Assembly: GCA_045636265.1 (NCBI GenBank)
Contig: JAZTXD010000072.1
Span: 1-7,432, forward strand
Length of the DNA stretch: 7,432 nt
DNA from: Flemingiibacterium sp045636265
GTDB lineage: Bacteria > Bacillota > Clostridia > Oscillospirales > CAG-272
Direction: 5' to 3'
Positions 6,068 through 7,432 of the stretch are shown here, in pieces (position 1 is the first letter of the stretch; each line of letters begins with the position of its first letter). The position numbers and the translations under genes are program-made. The notes below the pieces were generated by a model. It was given only the letters and a program-made list of their open reading frames with translations, made no database searches and was not told the DNA's origin.

Positions 6068-7027
6068 ATGCTCGATAGCATCTCATACAGCTTTAATATT
6101 ATTGCACCGATATTTATAATAGTTTTTCTTGGCGCACTGCTTCGGAAAATGCATTTTGTGAACGACAGCTTTCTCTCTGTATGCGACAAGCTGGTGTTTA
6201 AAATATGCCTGCCGTGTCTGCTTTTTCAGGACATAGCTACCACTGATATATCTGAAAGCCTTAATATTAAGCTTATCATATTCTGCATGATAGCTGTAAC
6301 TCTGACAGCTTTCTTACCTTGCCTGTTTATGCCGATGTTCGTGCGCGATAAGGCGAAGTGCGGCGCGTTCATACAGGGCAACTTCCGCTCAAACGCGGCA
6401 ATACTCGGTGTTACTCTTGCACAGAGCATGTTCGGCGACGGCGGCGTTTCGGTAATCGCTATGGTTCTGCCGTTTGTTGTGGTGCTCTTTAATGTTTACG
6501 CTGTTATTATACTCACCATATTCGCACCGACAGACTCCAAGCTCTCGCCGCGTGAACTTGTGAAGCATATCGTAAAAGCGGTTGTTACAAATCCGCTCAT
6601 TATCGCTATAGTTTTAGCGCTCTTGTGGCAGCTTGTTCCCATAGAGCTTCCGAATGTGGCGGACAGAAGCCTTTCTTATCTTGCCGATATAACTATGCCA
6701 ATATCGCTCATCAGCCTTGGTGCAAGCATCGACCTTTCCTCCCTCAAGGGCAGAATCGGTCTTGCAATTGCGTCGAGCGTTTCCAAAACCCTTATCGTTC
6801 CCGCGCTTGCCATCGGAGCGGCTATACTTCTGGGGCTGCGAAATATTGAGCTTGGCGTTGTTCTCATAGTATTCGGCGGACCTGCCGCTGTGTCAAGCTA
6901 CATAATGGCAAAGCAGATGAAGAGCGATCATGAGCTTGCCGGACAGATACTATTAATTTCAACCATGATGTGTATATTTACACTCTTTTTAGGTATATTC
7001 ATCCTTAAAGAAACGGGACTTATATGA
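6068..7027 (+). CDS. AEC (auxin efflux carrier) family transporter
   Basis: This integral membrane permease of 319 residues has about ten hydrophobic segments (approximately 8-25, 41-56, 68-90, 105-120, 128-152, 172-190, 205-221, 229-255, 262-282 and 295-313). Family landmarks are LPCLLFQDIA (48-57), GNFRSNAAILGVTLA (104-118), TNPLIIA (174-180), ITMPISLISLGASI (208-221) and GGPAAVSSYIMAKQM (270-284). Bacterial AEC proteins with known substrates carry malate or other organic or amino acids (for example MleP-type permeases); the substrate here cannot be inferred. The ATG at 6068 has AAGGA at 6052-6056 as SD, 11 bases away. The 32-base gap after the CapA-like gene holds no terminator. The end overlaps the topoisomerase start as ATGA (7024-7027), indicating translational coupling with an unrelated function. 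Confidence 0.93.
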   Translation: MLDSISYSFNIIAPIFIIVFLGALLRKMHFVNDSFLSVCDKLVFKICLPCLLFQDIATTDISESLNIKLIIFCMIAVTLTAFLPCLFMPMFVRDKAKCGAFIQGNFRSNAAILGVTLAQSMFGDGGVSVIAMVLPFVVVLFNVYAVIILTIFAPTDSKLSPRELVKHIVKAVVTNPLIIAIVLALLWQLVPIELPNVADRSLSYLADITMPISLISLGASIDLSSLKGRIGLAIASSVSKTLIVPALAIGAAILLGLRNIELGVVLIVFGGPAAVSSYIMAKQMKSDHELAGQILLISTMMCIFTLFLGIFILKETGLI

Positions 7028-7432
7028 AACTGATTATCGCGGAAAAACCGTCGCTTGCGCGCTCCATTGTGAGCGCGCTTGGCGGTACTACAAAGGGAAA
7101 CGGATTTTACACGGCGGGCGAATACCTTGTAACATGGGCATTCGGTCACCTTTTTTCGCTTGCTGATGTTGAATATTACACGGGCGGCGAGCGCGGCGGA
7201 AAGTGGACGCTCGAGGGGCTTCCGTGCTTTCCGACGGAGTTCTCCTATGAGCTTCGCCGCTCGGGTAAGGGCGATGACGGTACCGCGCGTCAGTTTGACA
7301 TTATCCGCACGCTTTGCCGCAGAGCTGACGTTGACACTATCATAAACGCAGGCGACTCGGACAGAGAGGGCGAGATTATCGTTCGTCTTTGCATAATGAA
7401 GGCGTTTGACCTTACTCCCACACAGCCGTTTT
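7024..7432 (+). CDS. topB: Type IA DNA topoisomerase (TopB/topoisomerase III class), 3'-truncated
   Basis: Type IA topoisomerases pass one DNA strand through a transient break held by an active-site tyrosine, here decatenating or relaxing DNA in the cytoplasm. The window holds only the first 136 residues, essentially the TOPRIM domain. It begins MKLIIAEKPSLARSI, with the TOPRIM glutamate Glu7. VTWAFGHLFSLADVEYY (36-52) matches the conserved GH-L segment of the family. The acidic motif GDSDREGEII lies at 110-119, with metal ligands Asp111, Asp113 and Glu115; a serine stands where many members have proline. The catalytic tyrosine and the C-terminal domain lie beyond the window. The ATG overlaps the upstream stop by 4 bases (ATGA). 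The start pattern fits chromosomal TopB-type enzymes of Clostridia; it could instead be a second copy, which the window cannot settle. Confidence 0.93.
   Translation, partial: MKLIIAEKPSLARSIVSALGGTTKGNGFYTAGEYLVTWAFGHLFSLADVEYYTGGERGGKWTLEGLPCFPTEFSYELRRSGKGDDGTARQFDIIRTLCRRADVDTIINAGDSDREGEIIVRLCIMKAFDLTPTQPF

Overview
The window reads as ordinary chromosomal DNA of a Gram-positive anaerobe of class Clostridia. It is most like the Oscillospirales (Ruminococcaceae) or neighbouring uncultured gut lineages. The basis is the gene order scpA - scpB - DUF2953 protein - ytfJ/gerW - D-Ala-D-Ala carboxypeptidase - rluB, which follows the clostridial arrangement; the sporulation-type YtfJ/GerW protein; the strong purine-rich Shine-Dalgarno (SD) sites; and a moderate, even base composition with no compositional break. 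Species cannot be given from sequence alone.

Layout, all on the + strand: scpA (1-681, 5' end missing) and scpB (659-1210) encode the two non-SMC subunits of condensin. A DUF2953 membrane protein (1240-1902) and YtfJ/GerW (1919-2410) follow. A secreted D-alanyl-D-alanine carboxypeptidase (2479-3582) abuts an RsuA/RluB pseudouridine synthase (3584-4321). Next come a small GNAT-like protein (4339-4749), a CapA/PgsA-type metallophosphatase lipoprotein (4761-6035), a ten-helix AEC (auxin efflux carrier) family permease (6068-7027), and the start of a type IA topoisomerase of the TopB class (7024 to the window end).

The ten genes are tightly packed. Gaps run from -23 to +68 bases, no convincing terminator is visible, and there is no gene-free stretch above 300 bases. 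A single long transcript, or overlapping transcripts, is therefore plausible. The first half groups chromosome segregation, spore and cell-wall functions and ribosome maturation. The second half (GNAT-like, CapA, AEC, TopB) has no obvious common pathway.

I found no phage, insertion sequence, CRISPR array, tRNA, rRNA, toxin-antitoxin or defence locus, and no clearly new multi-gene system. The most noteworthy non-coding signal is in the longest gap, ahead of the carboxypeptidase gene: a perfect 9-bp inverted repeat whose 3' arm covers the ribosome binding site and touches the start codon, with a smaller hairpin stacked inside it. Other points are the apparent absence of spmA/spmB between the carboxypeptidase and rluB, an SD-less rluB start 1 base after the upstream stop, and an uncharacterised cysteine-containing GNAT-like protein.
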